Assembly (NCBI RefSeq): GCF_035621475.1
Contig: NZ_CP141799.1
Coordinates: forward strand, 4,700,501 to 4,764,500
Direction of reading: 5' to 3'
Length of the DNA stretch: 64,000 nucleotides
Source: Pseudomonas paeninsulae
GTDB taxonomy: Bacteria > Pseudomonadota > Gammaproteobacteria > Pseudomonadales > Pseudomonadaceae
Shown here: positions 10,205-18,848 of the stretch, piece by piece
Layout of the letters: the number at the start of each line of letters is the position of its first letter
Numbering within the stretch: the first letter of the stretch is position 1
The notes under the pieces: model-generated
What the model saw: only the letters and a program-made list of their open reading frames with translations
What the model was told of the DNA's origin: nothing
The model's database searches: none
Program-made: the position numbers and the translations under genes

Positions 10205-10331
10205 TTGTGTATCTCGATCAGAGGATTCGGTTTGCCGCATATTCTACGCGGCGGATATTAACTAAATACGAATTCGGCCAGACGGTGCAAAAGCGCAGCG
10301 GCTTTTACCCCGTCTGCAGGTCGGGAGGGCG

Positions 10332-10351
10332 ATGGCGGATGCTTCCGCCAT
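10332..10351. repeat. Small inverted repeat between typA and thiI
   Basis: ATGGCGGA / TCCGCCAT with a 4-base loop, just downstream of the thiI stop on its strand. No T-run follows, so a terminator role is doubtful. A second weak stem (AAAAGC...GCTTTT) lies at about 10287-10305. Confidence 0.35.
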
Positions 10352-10365
10352 TCAACCCGGGCGTC

Positions 10366-11820
10366 TTATGCCGGACGATAAACGCGCACATTGGCATACC
10401 CCTCGCTAAGCAGGTGGTGGGCATGCAAACGGCTCATGATGCCTTTGTCGCAATACAGCAGGTATTGGCGACTGGCATCCAGCTCTTTGAAGCGGCTGTT
10501 CAAGGCATAAAACGGCAGCGTTTGCACTTCGATACCGGGCAGCTCGAGAGGCTGCTCTTCGGCGCTATCTGGATGACGGATGTCAATGATGACATGGCTG
10601 GCCAGGGCTTCGTTGACTTCCTCGACCTTGATGTCCTTGCCCAGCTCGTCGATTACCTTGTCGATCGGCAGCAATGTCGCACGCTCAAGGGCACGCTCAA
10701 GAATGGCCATATCGAACTGGCGTTCTTCATATTCGATACGATCTTTCTTCGCCCGGGTGGTCGGGTTCACCGAGATCACGCCGCAATACTCTGGCATGTG
10801 CTTGGCAAACTCGGCGGTGCCGATGGCGGTGGCGGTGTCGATGATGTCCTGCTTGTGGCTGGCGATCAGCGGGCGCAGCACCAGCATGTCGGTGGCAGCG
10901 TCGATCACCGAGAGGTTGGGCAGGGTCTGGCTGGAGACCTGGGAAATCGCCTCCCCGGTAACCAGGGCATTGATCTGCAGCTTCTCGGCCATGTGCGTGG
11001 AGGCGCGCAGCATCATGCGCTTGAGGATCACACCCATCTGGCTGTTGTCGACCTTGCCGAGAATCTCGCCGAGCACTTCCTCGAAGGGTACGCTGATAAA
11101 CAGTACGCGCTGGGAACGGCCGAACTTCTGCCACAGGTAATGCGCCACTTCCATCACGCCCAACTCGTGCGCGCGGCCACCCAGGTTGAAGAAGCAGAAA
11201 TGGGTGACCAGGCCACGGCGCATCATCTGATAGGCGGCGACCGTGGAATCGAAACCACCGGACATCAGCACCAGGGTCTGCTCCAGCGAGCCCAGCGGAT
11301 AACCACCCAGGCCCTGGTGCTGGTTGTGAATGACGAATAGGCGCTGGTCGCGAATCTCCATGCGCACTTCGACTTCGGGCTGCTTCAGGTCGATCCCGGC
11401 GGCGCCGCACTGCTGGCGCAATTGGCTGCCGACATAGCGCTCGATGTCCATCGAACTGAACGCATGCTTGCCGGCACGCTTGCAGCGCACGGCGAAGACC
11501 TTACCCGGCAAGCGGTCGCCGAAGTGCTGCTTGCATTTATCCAGCACGTCGTCGAAGTCACCCAGCGGGTATTCGTCGACCTGGAGAAAATGGGCGATAC
11601 CCGGCGTGCAGCTGAGCCGCTCGATCATCGCCTGCAGGGTTTTCGCCTCGCTGATCGCCGTCTCGACTTCCAGGTTGTCCCACACACCACTGACCAGCAG
11701 CTGCGGATCGAGATCGCGCAGCACCGAACGAATGTTTTTCGCCAATTGCCGGATAAAGTGCTTACGCACCGGCCGGCTTTTGATGGTGATTTCTGGAAAG
11801 ACTTTAACGATCAGTTTCAT
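10366..11820 (-). CDS. thiI: tRNA 4-thiouridine synthase / thiazole sulfur-transfer protein ThiI
   Basis: 484 residues from the ATG at 11820 ([20 protein letters not shown]), the conserved start. It transfers persulfide sulfur from IscS to U8 of tRNA and, in many bacteria, to ThiS for thiamine thiazole. An N-terminal ferredoxin-like/THUMP region is followed by the PP-loop ATPase ([17 protein letters not shown], near residue 185). A C-terminal rhodanese domain carries the persulfide Cys in [12 protein letters not shown]. The extra rhodanese domain is the gamma-proteobacterial form. It is transcribed alone on the minus strand and divergent from glnA. Confidence 0.95.
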   Translation of the reverse strand: MKLIVKVFPEITIKSRPVRKHFIRQLAKNIRSVLRDLDPQLLVSGVWDNLEVETAISEAKTLQAMIERLSCTPGIAHFLQVDEYPLGDFDDVLDKCKQHFGDRLPGKVFAVRCKRAGKHAFSSMDIERYVGSQLRQQCGAAGIDLKQPEVEVRMEIRDQRLFVIHNQHQGLGGYPLGSLEQTLVLMSGGFDSTVAAYQMMRRGLVTHFCFFNLGGRAHELGVMEVAHYLWQKFGRSQRVLFISVPFEEVLGEILGKVDNSQMGVILKRMMLRASTHMAEKLQINALVTGEAISQVSSQTLPNLSVIDAATDMLVLRPLIASHKQDIIDTATAIGTAEFAKHMPEYCGVISVNPTTRAKKDRIEYEERQFDMAILERALERATLLPIDKVIDELGKDIKVEEVNEALASHVIIDIRHPDSAEEQPLELPGIEVQTLPFYALNSRFKELDASRQYLLYCDKGIMSRLHAHHLLSEGYANVRVYRPA

Positions 11821-11916
11821 TAAAACAGCACATGCCAAGACGACTAAAAATCAGGGGCGCGGATTATAGCGGAAATTGTGCAAGCTTTGACCAAAAATAC
11901 CACCACCCCGATCGAC

Positions 11917-11963
11917 TGCACCTTAACGGTGCATTAATTACCCAGCAGAACCATTTTGGTGCA
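11917..11963 (+). promoter_or_regulatory. Two NtrC operators upstream of glnA
   Basis: Site 1, TGCACCTTAACGGTGCA (11917-11933), is a perfect match to the NtrC palindrome TGCACC-N5-GGTGCA. Site 2, AGAACCATTTTGGTGCA (11947-11963), keeps the right half. The centres are 30 bp apart, about three helical turns, so two dimers would sit on the same face. They lie 73-119 bp upstream of the sigma-54 promoter, the normal enhancer arrangement. Confidence 0.85.
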
Positions 11964-12035
11964 TTGGATTTCGCCCCACGTATTCGCAGGCCTCGTCACG
12001 CTTGAGTTTCAGCCGCTTAACCCATCCTTGTGCAC

Positions 12036-12051
12036 TGGCATGCAATTTGCT
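12036..12051 (+). promoter_or_regulatory. Sigma-54 promoter of glnA
   Basis: TGGCATGCAATTTGCT has the invariant GG and GC exactly 10 bases apart (-24/-12) and matches TGGCACG-N4-TTGCT closely. Predicted transcription start is near 12062, leaving a leader of about 87 nt with a GGAGG ribosome site before glnA. Confidence 0.88.
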
Positions 12052-12148
12052 CTCTTGTGAGGCAGGCTATCCTGGCGGACTATCGCGCCCGGCCGCACCC
12101 TATTATTGAGGGCTCACCATTCCGAGCCTTATCCACCTGGAGGACAGC

Positions 12149-13555
12149 ATGTCGAAGTCGATTCAACTGATCAAAGAGCACGACGTGAAGTGGGTTGACC
12201 TGCGCTTCACCGATACCAAGGGCAAGCAGCACCACATCACCATGCCCGCGCGCGACGCACTGGATGATGAATTTTTCGAAATCGGCAAGATGTTCGACGG
12301 CTCGTCCATTCATGGCTGGAAAGGCATCGAAGCCTCCGACATGATCCTGATGCCAGTCGACGACACCGCCGTACTTGACCCGTTCACCGAAGAGCCGACC
12401 CTGATTCTGGTCTGCAATATCGTCGAGCCGAGCACCATGCAAGGCTACGATCGCGACCCACGCTCGATCGCCGCCCGCGCCGAGGAATACCTGAAGACCA
12501 CCGGCATCGGCGACACCGTATTCGTCGGCCCCGAGCCTGAGTTCTTCATCTTCGACGAAGTGAAGTTCAAGTCCGACATCTCCGGCTCGATGTTCAAGAT
12601 CTACTCCGAGCAAGGCTCCTGGATGTCCGACCAGGACGTCGAAGGCGGCAACAAGGGCCACCGCCCAGGCGTCAAAGGCGGCTACTTCCCGGTTCCGCCA
12701 TTCGACCACGACCACGAAATCCGTACTGCCATGTGTAATGCCATGGAAGAAATGGGCCTGGTCATCGAAGTTCACCACCACGAAGTGGCGACTGCCGGCC
12801 AGAACGAAATCGGCGTGCAGTTCAACACCCTGGTGAAAAAGGCTGACGAAGTTCAGACCCTGAAATACTGCGTGCACAACGTGGCCGATGCCTACGGCAA
12901 GACCGCTACCTTTATGCCGAAGCCGCTCTACGGTGACAACGGTTCAGGCATGCACGTGCACCTGTCGATCAGTAAAGACGGCAAGAACACCTTCGCTGGC
13001 GAAGGCTATGCCGGCCTGTCCGACACTGCCCTGTACTTCATCGGCGGCATCATCAAGCACGGTAAGGCCCTGAACGGCTTCACTAACCCGTCGACCAACT
13101 CCTACAAGCGTTTGGTCCCAGGCTTCGAAGCGCCAGTGATGCTGGCCTACTCGGCACGCAACCGCTCCGCCTCGATCCGTATCCCGTACGTTTCCAGCCC
13201 GAAAGCCCGCCGTATCGAAGCACGTTTCCCGGATCCGGCTGCCAACCCATACCTGGCTTTCGCCGCCCTGCTGATGGCTGGCCTGGACGGCATCCAGAAC
13301 AAGATTCACCCGGGCGATGCTGCCGACAAGAACCTGTATGACCTGCCGCCGGAAGAAGGCAAGTTGATCCCGCAAGTCTGCGGCAGCCTGAAAGAAGCCC
13401 TGGAAGAGCTGGACAAGGGTCGCGCGTTCCTGACCAAAGGCGGCGTGTTCTCCGACGACTTCATCGACGCTTACATCGAGTTGAAGAGCGAAGAAGAAAT
13501 CAAAGTTCGCACCTTCGTACACCCGCTGGAATACGACCTGTACTACAGCGTCTAA
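12149..13555 (+). CDS. glnA: Type I glutamine synthetase
   Basis: 468 residues, standard for GSI-beta. Forms glutamine from glutamate, ammonia and ATP as a dodecamer and is the entry point of nitrogen assimilation. Visible signatures are [18 protein letters not shown] (N-terminal beta-grasp), [14 protein letters not shown] (metal-binding Glu), the [13 protein letters not shown]-binding motif, and [10 protein letters not shown] with the adenylylated Tyr that marks GlnE-regulated enzymes. GGAGG lies seven bases before the ATG. It is driven by the NtrC/sigma-54 promoter described here and ends at its own terminator, so it is monocistronic although ntrBC follow 1.8 kb later. Confidence 0.98.
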   Translation: MSKSIQLIKEHDVKWVDLRFTDTKGKQHHITMPARDALDDEFFEIGKMFDGSSIHGWKGIEASDMILMPVDDTAVLDPFTEEPTLILVCNIVEPSTMQGYDRDPRSIAARAEEYLKTTGIGDTVFVGPEPEFFIFDEVKFKSDISGSMFKIYSEQGSWMSDQDVEGGNKGHRPGVKGGYFPVPPFDHDHEIRTAMCNAMEEMGLVIEVHHHEVATAGQNEIGVQFNTLVKKADEVQTLKYCVHNVADAYGKTATFMPKPLYGDNGSGMHVHLSISKDGKNTFAGEGYAGLSDTALYFIGGIIKHGKALNGFTNPSTNSYKRLVPGFEAPVMLAYSARNRSASIRIPYVSSPKARRIEARFPDPAANPYLAFAALLMAGLDGIQNKIHPGDAADKNLYDLPPEEGKLIPQVCGSLKEALEELDKGRAFLTKGGVFSDDFIDAYIELKSEEEIKVRTFVHPLEYDLYYSV

Positions 13556-13570
13556 ACCGGCAAGCAAGAC

Positions 13571-13600
13571 AAGAGGCCACCTTCGGGTGGCCTTTTTTGT
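13571..13600 (+). terminator. Terminator of glnA
   Basis: GAGGCCACC-TTC-GGGTGGCC stem followed by TTTTTT, 15 bases after the glnA stop. Confidence 0.88.
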
Positions 13601-13727
13601 GCCTGCTCAGCGAGCGATTACGCTTAACAGTCAATTTGTTGCGCCAGCCCTAATTGCCACACCCGCACCCTTGCCAGCGCGACCTGCCAGTGCAAGTCTT
13701 AGCAGTACATCCATCGGGAGAATGGCC

Positions 13728-14285
13728 ATGCGCCGGATACTCACCTGCCTACTGCTGATACTGGCTCTGCCGGCCAGCGCGCAGATCTACAAATACACCG
13801 ACGCCAACGGTAATACGGTGTTCACCAACCAGCCCCCGGACGGCCAGAACGCCGAAACCGTTGAGCTGCCCGCGACTAACACCGTGGAAGCCCAGCCGCT
13901 CACCACGCCACCGAGCACACCCGCCGGAGTGGTCTCACCGGCAAGCTACGCGGTACTCGAACTGACCGGCCTCCCCAGCGACGAAGCCATGCGCGCCAAC
14001 AACGGCACCTTCAGTGTCGGCGTGCAACTGGAGCCGCGCCTGGCCGCGACCCACCGCCTGCGCCTGCTGCTGGATGGCCAGCCTTACGGCCAACCAAGCA
14101 ACGTACCGCGCCTGCAGCTGAGCAATGTAGAGCGCGGCGAACACAGCCTGGCAGTTGAAATACTCAATGGCGAACAGTCGATTCAACAGAGCGCCAGCGT
14201 CACTTTCACCGTGCAGCGCGTCAATACCAGCAGTCCAGCACTGCGCCCACCACCACCGCCCCCCACACCCAAACCGGCCAGCTGA
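13728..14285 (+). CDS. DUF4124 periplasmic protein, copy 1
   Basis: 185 residues. The ATG at 13728 is chosen because GGGAG lies seven bases upstream and the protein then begins with a clean signal peptide (MRRILTCLLLILALPASAQ). The mature N-terminus IYKYTDANGNTVFTNQPPDG is the DUF4124 motif, a small beta domain common in exported proteobacterial proteins. A beta-rich region with an Ig-like look (HRLRLLLDGQPYG ... GEHSLAVEIL) follows, ending in a Pro-rich tail. Function unknown. It is three bases upstream of a clear paralog, so this is a tandem duplication between glnA and ntrBC. Confidence 0.82.
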   Translation: MRRILTCLLLILALPASAQIYKYTDANGNTVFTNQPPDGQNAETVELPATNTVEAQPLTTPPSTPAGVVSPASYAVLELTGLPSDEAMRANNGTFSVGVQLEPRLAATHRLRLLLDGQPYGQPSNVPRLQLSNVERGEHSLAVEILNGEQSIQQSASVTFTVQRVNTSSPALRPPPPPPTPKPAS

Positions 14286-14288
14286 ACC

Positions 14289-14903
14289 ATGCGCAACCTA
14301 CTGCTGTACTTACTCCTGCTGAGCCTACCGGCTGCCGCTCAGGTCTATACCTACATCGACGCGGAGGGCAATCGCGTCTTCACCGACCAGCCCAGGCAGA
14401 GTAACGCCGAACGCATCGAGCTGACGCCCAGCAACAACATGCCCAGCTTGCCGGCTGCCGCGCCGCCAGCACCCGTCGCCACTACCGCACGGCAGCCCAC
14501 CTACCAGGTGCTGCGTATCTTGTTCCCGGAACCAGACACCACTATCCGCGACAGCGCCGGTAATCTGATCGTCACCGCCAGCAGCGAGCCGGCCCTGCAG
14601 AGTGGGCACAGCTTTCGCCTGCTGCTGGATGGCCAAGCGACAGGCGAAACTGGCCGCAGCCCGGTTTTCCCGCTGGAAAATATCGACCGCGGCACCCACC
14701 AACTGGCTGTCGAGATCGTTGACGCCCAGGGCCGCACGCTGGAACGCACGCCGAGCCAACCGCTGCATATGCTGCGCATATCGCTGGCCCAGAAGCGCAT
14801 GGTCCGACCCTGCAAAAAAACCGACTACGGCGTGCGCCCGGAATGCCCACTGAAGGACAAGCCGCCGGAGAAGCGCGACATTCCCTTCATCCCCTTTATC
14901 TAA
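14289..14903 (+). CDS. DUF4124 periplasmic protein, copy 2
   Basis: 204 residues, paralogous to the gene before it. Signal peptide MRNLLLYLLLLSLPAAAQ, the DUF4124 motif VYTYIDAEGNRVFTDQP, then the same Ig-like half (HSFRLLLDGQATGE ... GTHQLAVEIVD). The C-terminal tail is Lys/Pro-rich and has two Cys residues (RPCKKTDYGVRPECPL) that are absent from copy 1. It is probably co-transcribed with copy 1. The NtrC operator of glnL begins only 14 bases after its stop, so the nitrogen promoter is packed tightly behind this gene. Confidence 0.82.
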   Translation: MRNLLLYLLLLSLPAAAQVYTYIDAEGNRVFTDQPRQSNAERIELTPSNNMPSLPAAAPPAPVATTARQPTYQVLRILFPEPDTTIRDSAGNLIVTASSEPALQSGHSFRLLLDGQATGETGRSPVFPLENIDRGTHQLAVEIVDAQGRTLERTPSQPLHMLRISLAQKRMVRPCKKTDYGVRPECPLKDKPPEKRDIPFIPFI

Positions 14904-14916
14904 GCCAGATAACCAC

Positions 14917-14933
14917 CGCACCATTGTGGTGCA
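14917..14933 (+). promoter_or_regulatory. NtrC operator upstream of glnL
   Basis: CGCACCATTGTGGTGCA: the core GCACCA-TTG-TGGTGC is a perfect inverted repeat, one base off the full NtrC consensus. A half site GCACCA follows at 14941-14946, about two helical turns on. The pair lies roughly 120 bp upstream of a sigma-54 promoter, as at glnA. Confidence 0.82.
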
Positions 14934-15051
14934 ATAAGCCGCACCACTTTCTATACTCTCCCCATTCTGGTTCGCCCACATGCCCTGTGCCTGCGCCGAA
15001 ATACGGCCAGCGCCGCCGATTCCTCTGATTCCCTGCATTTTTCCGGGGCTT

Positions 15052-15067
15052 TGGTTTGCTTCTTGCA
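15052..15067 (+). promoter_or_regulatory. Sigma-54 promoter of glnL-glnG
   Basis: TGGTTTGCTTCTTGCA has GG and GC with exactly 10 bases between them and the TTGC of the -12 box. The predicted start is near 15078. With the NtrC operator at 14917 this gives positive autoregulation of ntrBC independent of glnA. Confidence 0.75.
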
Positions 15068-15077
15068 TTTTCCTGCT

Positions 15078-15409
15078 GCATTGCCGCAAGCCTTAGGGTC
15101 TGCTGACATTTAGTCACGGCCGCGACGCCGGCCCGTTTGGCGCAGAACTAGGCGCGAGGAGTGAAGTTTGCTTATTCCCAATGAGCGTCGAGAAACGCAG
15201 GGCCATGCCAAACGGCCACCCGCCCTTTGGCTTGCGCACCAAATTGTGCCCGTCGGCGCTGCCCGGCTTGGCAAGGGAACAGCCATTGCCGGCGTCCCGC
15301 GCAATCCACAGAGATGCGGTGTAGCCCGCAAGCCCGCCGGAAACGGCCTTGCCTGGCACCATTTGGCAGCGCAACGCGGCTCGCAGCGAAACATCAGCAG
15401 ACCCTCTAT
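15078..15409 (+). other. Long untranslated leader before glnL
   Basis: About 330 bases between the predicted sigma-54 start and the glnL ATG. No protein with family features is seen in any frame. The frame continuous with glnL is open upstream but gives a Cys/Arg-rich sequence unlike NtrB proteins. The leader is GC-rich and contains several complementary short segments, so it may fold. No known riboswitch class was recognised. Confidence 0.4.
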
Positions 15410-16495
15410 ATGACTATCAATGACGCATTGCACCGCCTGCTGCTGGACAACCTGACCACCGCCACCCTGCTGCTCAACGCCGACCTGCGCCTTGAGTACA
15501 TGAACCCGGCGGCGGAAATGCTCCTGGCCGTCAGCGGCCAGCGCAGCCACGGACAATTCATCAGCGAGCTGTTCACCGAGTCGGCCGAGGCCCTGAGCGC
15601 GCTGCGCCAGGCCGTCGAACAGGCGCATCCGTTCAACAAGCGCGAGGCGGTGCTGACTGCCGTCACCGGCCAGACCCTCACCGTCGATTACTCGGTCACG
15701 CCGATCTTCAATCGCGGCGAGACCCTGCTGCTGCTGGAAGTGCATCCGCGCGACCGCCTGCTGCGCATCACCAAGGAAGAGGCGCAACTGTCCAAGCAGG
15801 AGACCACCAAGCTGCTGGTGCGCGGCCTCGCCCACGAGATCAAGAACCCGCTCGGCGGCATTCGCGGCGCCGCCCAGTTGCTCGCCCGCGAGCTGCCCAA
15901 CGAAGAACTCAAGGACTACACCAACGTCATCATCGAAGAAGCCGATCGCCTGAGAAACCTGGTCGATCGCATGCTTGGCTCGAACAAACTGCCGTCGCTG
16001 GCGATGACCAACGTGCATGAAGTGCTGGAACGGGTCGCCAGCCTGGTCGAGGCAGAGAGCCAGGGCAGCATCATTCTGGTGCGTGATTACGACCCGAGCA
16101 TTCCCGACGTGCTGATCGATCGCGAACAGATGATCCAGGCCGTGCTCAATATCGTGCGCAACGCCATGCAGGCCATCGGCGGGCAGAACGAAATGCGCCT
16201 GGGCCGCATCACCCTGCGCACCCGCACCCTGCGCCAATTCACTATCGGCCATATCCGCCACCGCCTGGTGGCCCGCCTGGAAATCATCGACAACGGCCCC
16301 GGCATCCCGGCCGAATTGCAGGACACCATCTTCTATCCCATGGTCAGCGGACGTGCCGACGGCACCGGGCTGGGCCTGGCGATAACCCAGAACATCATTA
16401 GTCAGCATCAGGGTCTGATCGAGTGCGAGAGCCATCCTGGTCATACCCTGTTCTCGATCTTCCTGCCGCTTGAACAAGGAGTAACTCCGTCATGA
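15410..16495 (+). CDS. glnL: Nitrogen regulation sensor kinase NtrB (NRII)
   Basis: 361 residues. An N-terminal PAS domain (ATLLLNADLRLEYMNPAAEMLL) is followed by the dimerisation/phospho-acceptor H-box GLAHEIKNPLGGIRGAA (His near residue 140) and the catalytic ATP domain (N box VLNIVRNAMQA, G boxes DNGPGIP and GTGLGLAI). No membrane segments, so it is cytosolic. NtrB phosphorylates or dephosphorylates NtrC according to PII status. The ATG at 15410 gives the family N-terminus MTINDALHRLLLDNL. The last codons overlap glnG by four bases (ATGA), coupling the two. Confidence 0.96.
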   Translation: MTINDALHRLLLDNLTTATLLLNADLRLEYMNPAAEMLLAVSGQRSHGQFISELFTESAEALSALRQAVEQAHPFNKREAVLTAVTGQTLTVDYSVTPIFNRGETLLLLEVHPRDRLLRITKEEAQLSKQETTKLLVRGLAHEIKNPLGGIRGAAQLLARELPNEELKDYTNVIIEEADRLRNLVDRMLGSNKLPSLAMTNVHEVLERVASLVEAESQGSIILVRDYDPSIPDVLIDREQMIQAVLNIVRNAMQAIGGQNEMRLGRITLRTRTLRQFTIGHIRHRLVARLEIIDNGPGIPAELQDTIFYPMVSGRADGTGLGLAITQNIISQHQGLIECESHPGHTLFSIFLPLEQGVTPS

Positions 16496-17928
16496 GTCGC
16501 AGTGAAACCGTATGGATCGTCGACGACGACCGTTCCATCCGCTGGGTGCTGGAAAAAGCCCTGCAACAGGCAGGCATGACCACCCAAAGCTTCGACAGCG
16601 CCGACGGTGTCCTCAGCCACCTCAGCCGGCAACAACCGGATGTGATCGTCTCGGACATCCGCATGCCTGGCTCCAGCGGCCTGGAACTGCTGGCGCGGAT
16701 CCGCGAACTCTACCCACGCCTACCGGTCATCATCATGACCGCCCATTCCGACCTGGAGAGCGCAGTGGCGTCCTACCAGGGCGGCGCATTCGAGTACCTG
16801 CCCAAGCCGTTCGACGTCGATGAAGCGGTCTCCCTGGTCCAGCGCGCCTATCAGCATGCGCAGGAGCAACAAGGCCTGCAGGTGCCTGTCGAGCAGCCGC
16901 GCACCCCGGAAATCATTGGCGAAGCGCCGGCCATGCAGGAGGTGTTTCGCGCCATCGGCCGGCTCTCCCATTCCAATATCACGGTCTTGATCAACGGCGA
17001 ATCCGGCACCGGCAAGGAGCTGGTCGCCCACGCCCTGCACCGGCACAGCCCGCGGGCCGCCTCGCCCTTTATCGCGCTGAATATGGCGGCGATCCCGAAA
17101 GACCTGATGGAGTCCGAGCTGTTCGGCCACGAGAAAGGTGCCTTCACTGGGGCGGCCAACCTGCGCCGCGGCCGTTTCGAACAAGCCGACGGCGGCGCCC
17201 TGTTCCTCGACGAAATCGGCGACATGCCGGCCGACACCCAGACCCGCCTGTTGCGCGTGCTGGCCGACGGCGAGTTCTACCGGGTCGGCGGCCACACGCC
17301 GGTCAAGGTCGATGTACGGATCATCGCCGCCACCCACCAGAACCTGGAAATCCTGGTGCAGGAAGGCAAGTTCCGCGAAGACCTGTTCCACCGCCTCAAT
17401 GTGATCCGCATCCACATCCCGCGGCTGTCCGACCGTCGCGAAGACATCCCGACCCTGGCCCGGCACTTCCTCGCCCGCGCCGCCCTGGAGCTGGCCGTCG
17501 AACCCAAACTGCTGAAGAGCGAGACCGAGGACTATCTGCAGCACCTACCCTGGCCGGGCAACGTGCGCCAGCTGGAAAACACCTGCCGCTGGATCACCGT
17601 AATGGCCTCCGGCCGCGAGGTGCATGTCAGCGACCTGCCCCCGGAACTGCTCAGCCAGCCGCAGGACAGCGCGCCGGTGAGCAATTGGGAACAGGCCCTG
17701 CGCCAATGGGCCGACCAGGCTCTGGCCCGCGGCCAGTCGGACCTGCTCGACAGCGCAGTGCCGGCCTTCGAGCGGATCATGATCGAAACCGCGCTCAAGC
17801 ACACCGCCGGCCGCCGCCGTGACGCCGCCCTGTTGCTGGGCTGGGGCCGCAACACCCTGACCCGCAAGATCAAGGAACTGGGCATGAAGGTCGACGGCAG
17901 CGATGACGACGACAGCGACGACGCCTAA
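16492..17928 (+). CDS. glnG: Nitrogen response regulator NtrC (NRI), sigma-54 activator
   Basis: 478 residues. Receiver domain with the acidic pocket DDDRS and phospho-acceptor Asp in DVIVSDIRMPG (near residue 54). AAA+ domain with Walker A GESGTGKE, the sigma-54 contact loop GAFTGA and Walker B DEIGDMP. A Fis-type HTH lies at the C-terminus (AALLLGWGRNTLTRKIKELG), followed by an Asp-rich tail. Activates sigma-54 promoters when nitrogen is limiting; its operators are seen here before glnA and glnL, with possible half sites before the small RNA. Translationally coupled to glnL and closed by a terminator. Confidence 0.97.
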   Translation: MSRSETVWIVDDDRSIRWVLEKALQQAGMTTQSFDSADGVLSHLSRQQPDVIVSDIRMPGSSGLELLARIRELYPRLPVIIMTAHSDLESAVASYQGGAFEYLPKPFDVDEAVSLVQRAYQHAQEQQGLQVPVEQPRTPEIIGEAPAMQEVFRAIGRLSHSNITVLINGESGTGKELVAHALHRHSPRAASPFIALNMAAIPKDLMESELFGHEKGAFTGAANLRRGRFEQADGGALFLDEIGDMPADTQTRLLRVLADGEFYRVGGHTPVKVDVRIIAATHQNLEILVQEGKFREDLFHRLNVIRIHIPRLSDRREDIPTLARHFLARAALELAVEPKLLKSETEDYLQHLPWPGNVRQLENTCRWITVMASGREVHVSDLPPELLSQPQDSAPVSNWEQALRQWADQALARGQSDLLDSAVPAFERIMIETALKHTAGRRRDAALLLGWGRNTLTRKIKELGMKVDGSDDDDSDDA

Positions 17929-17945
17929 GCGCGAACCGAGTACAG

Positions 17946-17972
17946 AAAAACGGGCCGCTGGCCCGTTTTTTT
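17946..17972 (+). terminator. Terminator of ntrBC
   Basis: AAAAACGGGCC-GCTG... stem ACGGGCC/GGCCCGT followed by seven T, 17 bases past the glnG stop. Confidence 0.85.
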
Positions 17973-17986
17973 GCGGCAAGTGCAGA

Positions 17987-18057
17987 GCGTAGCCGGATTA
18001 CGCTGGCGCTCATCCGCAAGGGTGTTTCCGGGTTGCGCCGGGCTTATCCAGGTACGC
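17987..18057. repeat. Degenerate REP-like palindrome
   Basis: GCGTAGCCGGATTACGC at the left and, inverted, GCGTACCTGGATAAGCCCGG at the right form an imperfect inverted repeat over about 70 bases. The wording resembles the extragenic palindromes common in Pseudomonas chromosomes. It lies between the ntrC terminator and the small-RNA promoter. Confidence 0.55.
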
Positions 18058-18209
18058 AGTTGTAGACAGGGCCTCTCATAAGCCGATGCATACAGTTGCG
18101 CGATGCTTACAGGGCAGCCCTCGAGGCAGGCTGGCAAGGCGCCATGTTTTGGCCACTAGCCGCAGCAACGACCAATTGCAGCCGTCTTTTCGACCCATGC
18201 CCTGAATCG

Positions 18210-18233
18210 GCACCAGGATGCACCGCAATGCAC
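18210..18233 (+). promoter_or_regulatory. Cluster of NtrC half sites upstream of the sRNA promoter
   Basis: GCACCA (18210), TGCACC (18219) and TGCAC (18229) occur at 9-10 base spacing, about 100-120 bp upstream of the sigma-54 promoter at 18331. None makes a full 17-bp palindrome, so this is a weak prediction based on position and half-site content. Confidence 0.4.
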
Positions 18234-18330
18234 AGGCAAGGAACATTTTCGCTCGCTGGCACCGCGCCCCGACTCCCCGCGACACCGCCGCACCCAGCAA
18301 AAACGGGGCGTTGCGCCGCCGTAACAAAAC

Positions 18331-18346
18331 TGGCACACAGTCTGCA
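18331..18346 (+). promoter_or_regulatory. Sigma-54 promoter for a small RNA downstream of ntrC
   Basis: TGGCACACAGTCTGCA has GG-N10-GC spacing and a consensus TGGCAC -24 box. Predicted start near 18357. No open reading frame follows before a short hairpin with a T-rich tail about 55 bases later. Confidence 0.75.
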
Positions 18347-18356
18347 TATGCTTAAG

Positions 18357-18412
18357 CAATCCCAGTTTCGGGGACCTTGGTACAGGCAGGCCGGGGATTC
18401 CCCGCTTTTATT
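18357..18412 (+). ncRNA. nrsZ: Candidate NrsZ-type nitrogen-regulated small RNA (one module)
   Basis: A predicted transcript of about 56 nt starts 12 bases after the sigma-54 -12 box and ends at a hairpin (CGGGG-ATT-CCCCG) followed by CTTTTATT. The location, immediately beyond ntrC and before the conserved gene preceding trmL, is that of NrsZ in P. aeruginosa. That RNA is known to depend on NtrC and RpoN, to be processed into three similar modules, and to act through its first module of about 60 nt. Here only one module seems to be present. Assignment is by position, promoter type and size; I could not align the RNA itself. The 3' end overlaps the end of the convergent gene by a few bases. 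Confidence 0.5.
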
Positions 18413-18848
18413 CGTACGCCAGGCTGACCGTTAGCCGCCACCGCCCGTCCAGCTCCTCAGCGCGCCACTCGCCGCGCAGCGGACGGGCCGCCACCACTCG
18501 CAGCAGCAACTCCCGCCCCTCGCGCCGCACCCGCCAATTGACCAGCTTGCCCTGCAGGTGCAACTGCCCCTGCTGCTCGCGCCCCAGGCTTTCGACGCGC
18601 AGAAAAAATGCCCCGTCGATGTGACTGGCACGCACCTTCGGCTCGACGTTGAACCACAGCTGCAGCCCCTGCTCCGTCACCTCGACACTCGCCAGCCACA
18701 GTGGCTCGGGTTGAAACATACGACCGATCATCAGTCCGATCAGAAAACCGAACAACGCCAGGGAGCCGATCACCTGCAGCCAAGGGCGCGGCCGCGAGCC
18801 CGAATCAGGAGTAGAATGCCGACCGTCTTCAGGCTTGGAGCCGCGCAT
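18408..18848 (-). CDS. Conserved hypothetical membrane-anchored protein
   Basis: 146 residues. A charged, Pro/Ser-rich N-terminus of about 22 residues precedes one membrane helix (VIGSLALFGFLIGLMIGRMF). An extracytoplasmic domain of about 100 residues follows, with alternating hydrophobic beta pattern (GLQLWFNVEPKVRASHIDGAFFLRVESL). No family is recognised, but a gene at this place is conserved between ntrC and trmL in Pseudomonas. Its ATG and that of trmL overlap head-to-head within the tetramer CATG (18846-18849), so its ribosome site (AGAGGA) lies inside the first codons of trmL. No function proposed. Confidence 0.65.
   Translation of the reverse strand: MRGSKPEDGRHSTPDSGSRPRPWLQVIGSLALFGFLIGLMIGRMFQPEPLWLASVEVTEQGLQLWFNVEPKVRASHIDGAFFLRVESLGREQQGQLHLQGKLVNWRVRREGRELLLRVVAARPLRGEWRAEELDGRWRLTVSLAYE

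Noticed and set aside
15234..15250. GCACCAAATTGTGC as a further NtrC operator in the glnL leader
   Set aside because: Half sites are one base too close for the 17-bp NtrC palindrome and it lies downstream of the predicted transcription start.
15110..16477. 455-codon minus-strand frame opposite ntrB
   Set aside because: Shadow of ntrB, which shows all kinase boxes in the plus-strand frame.
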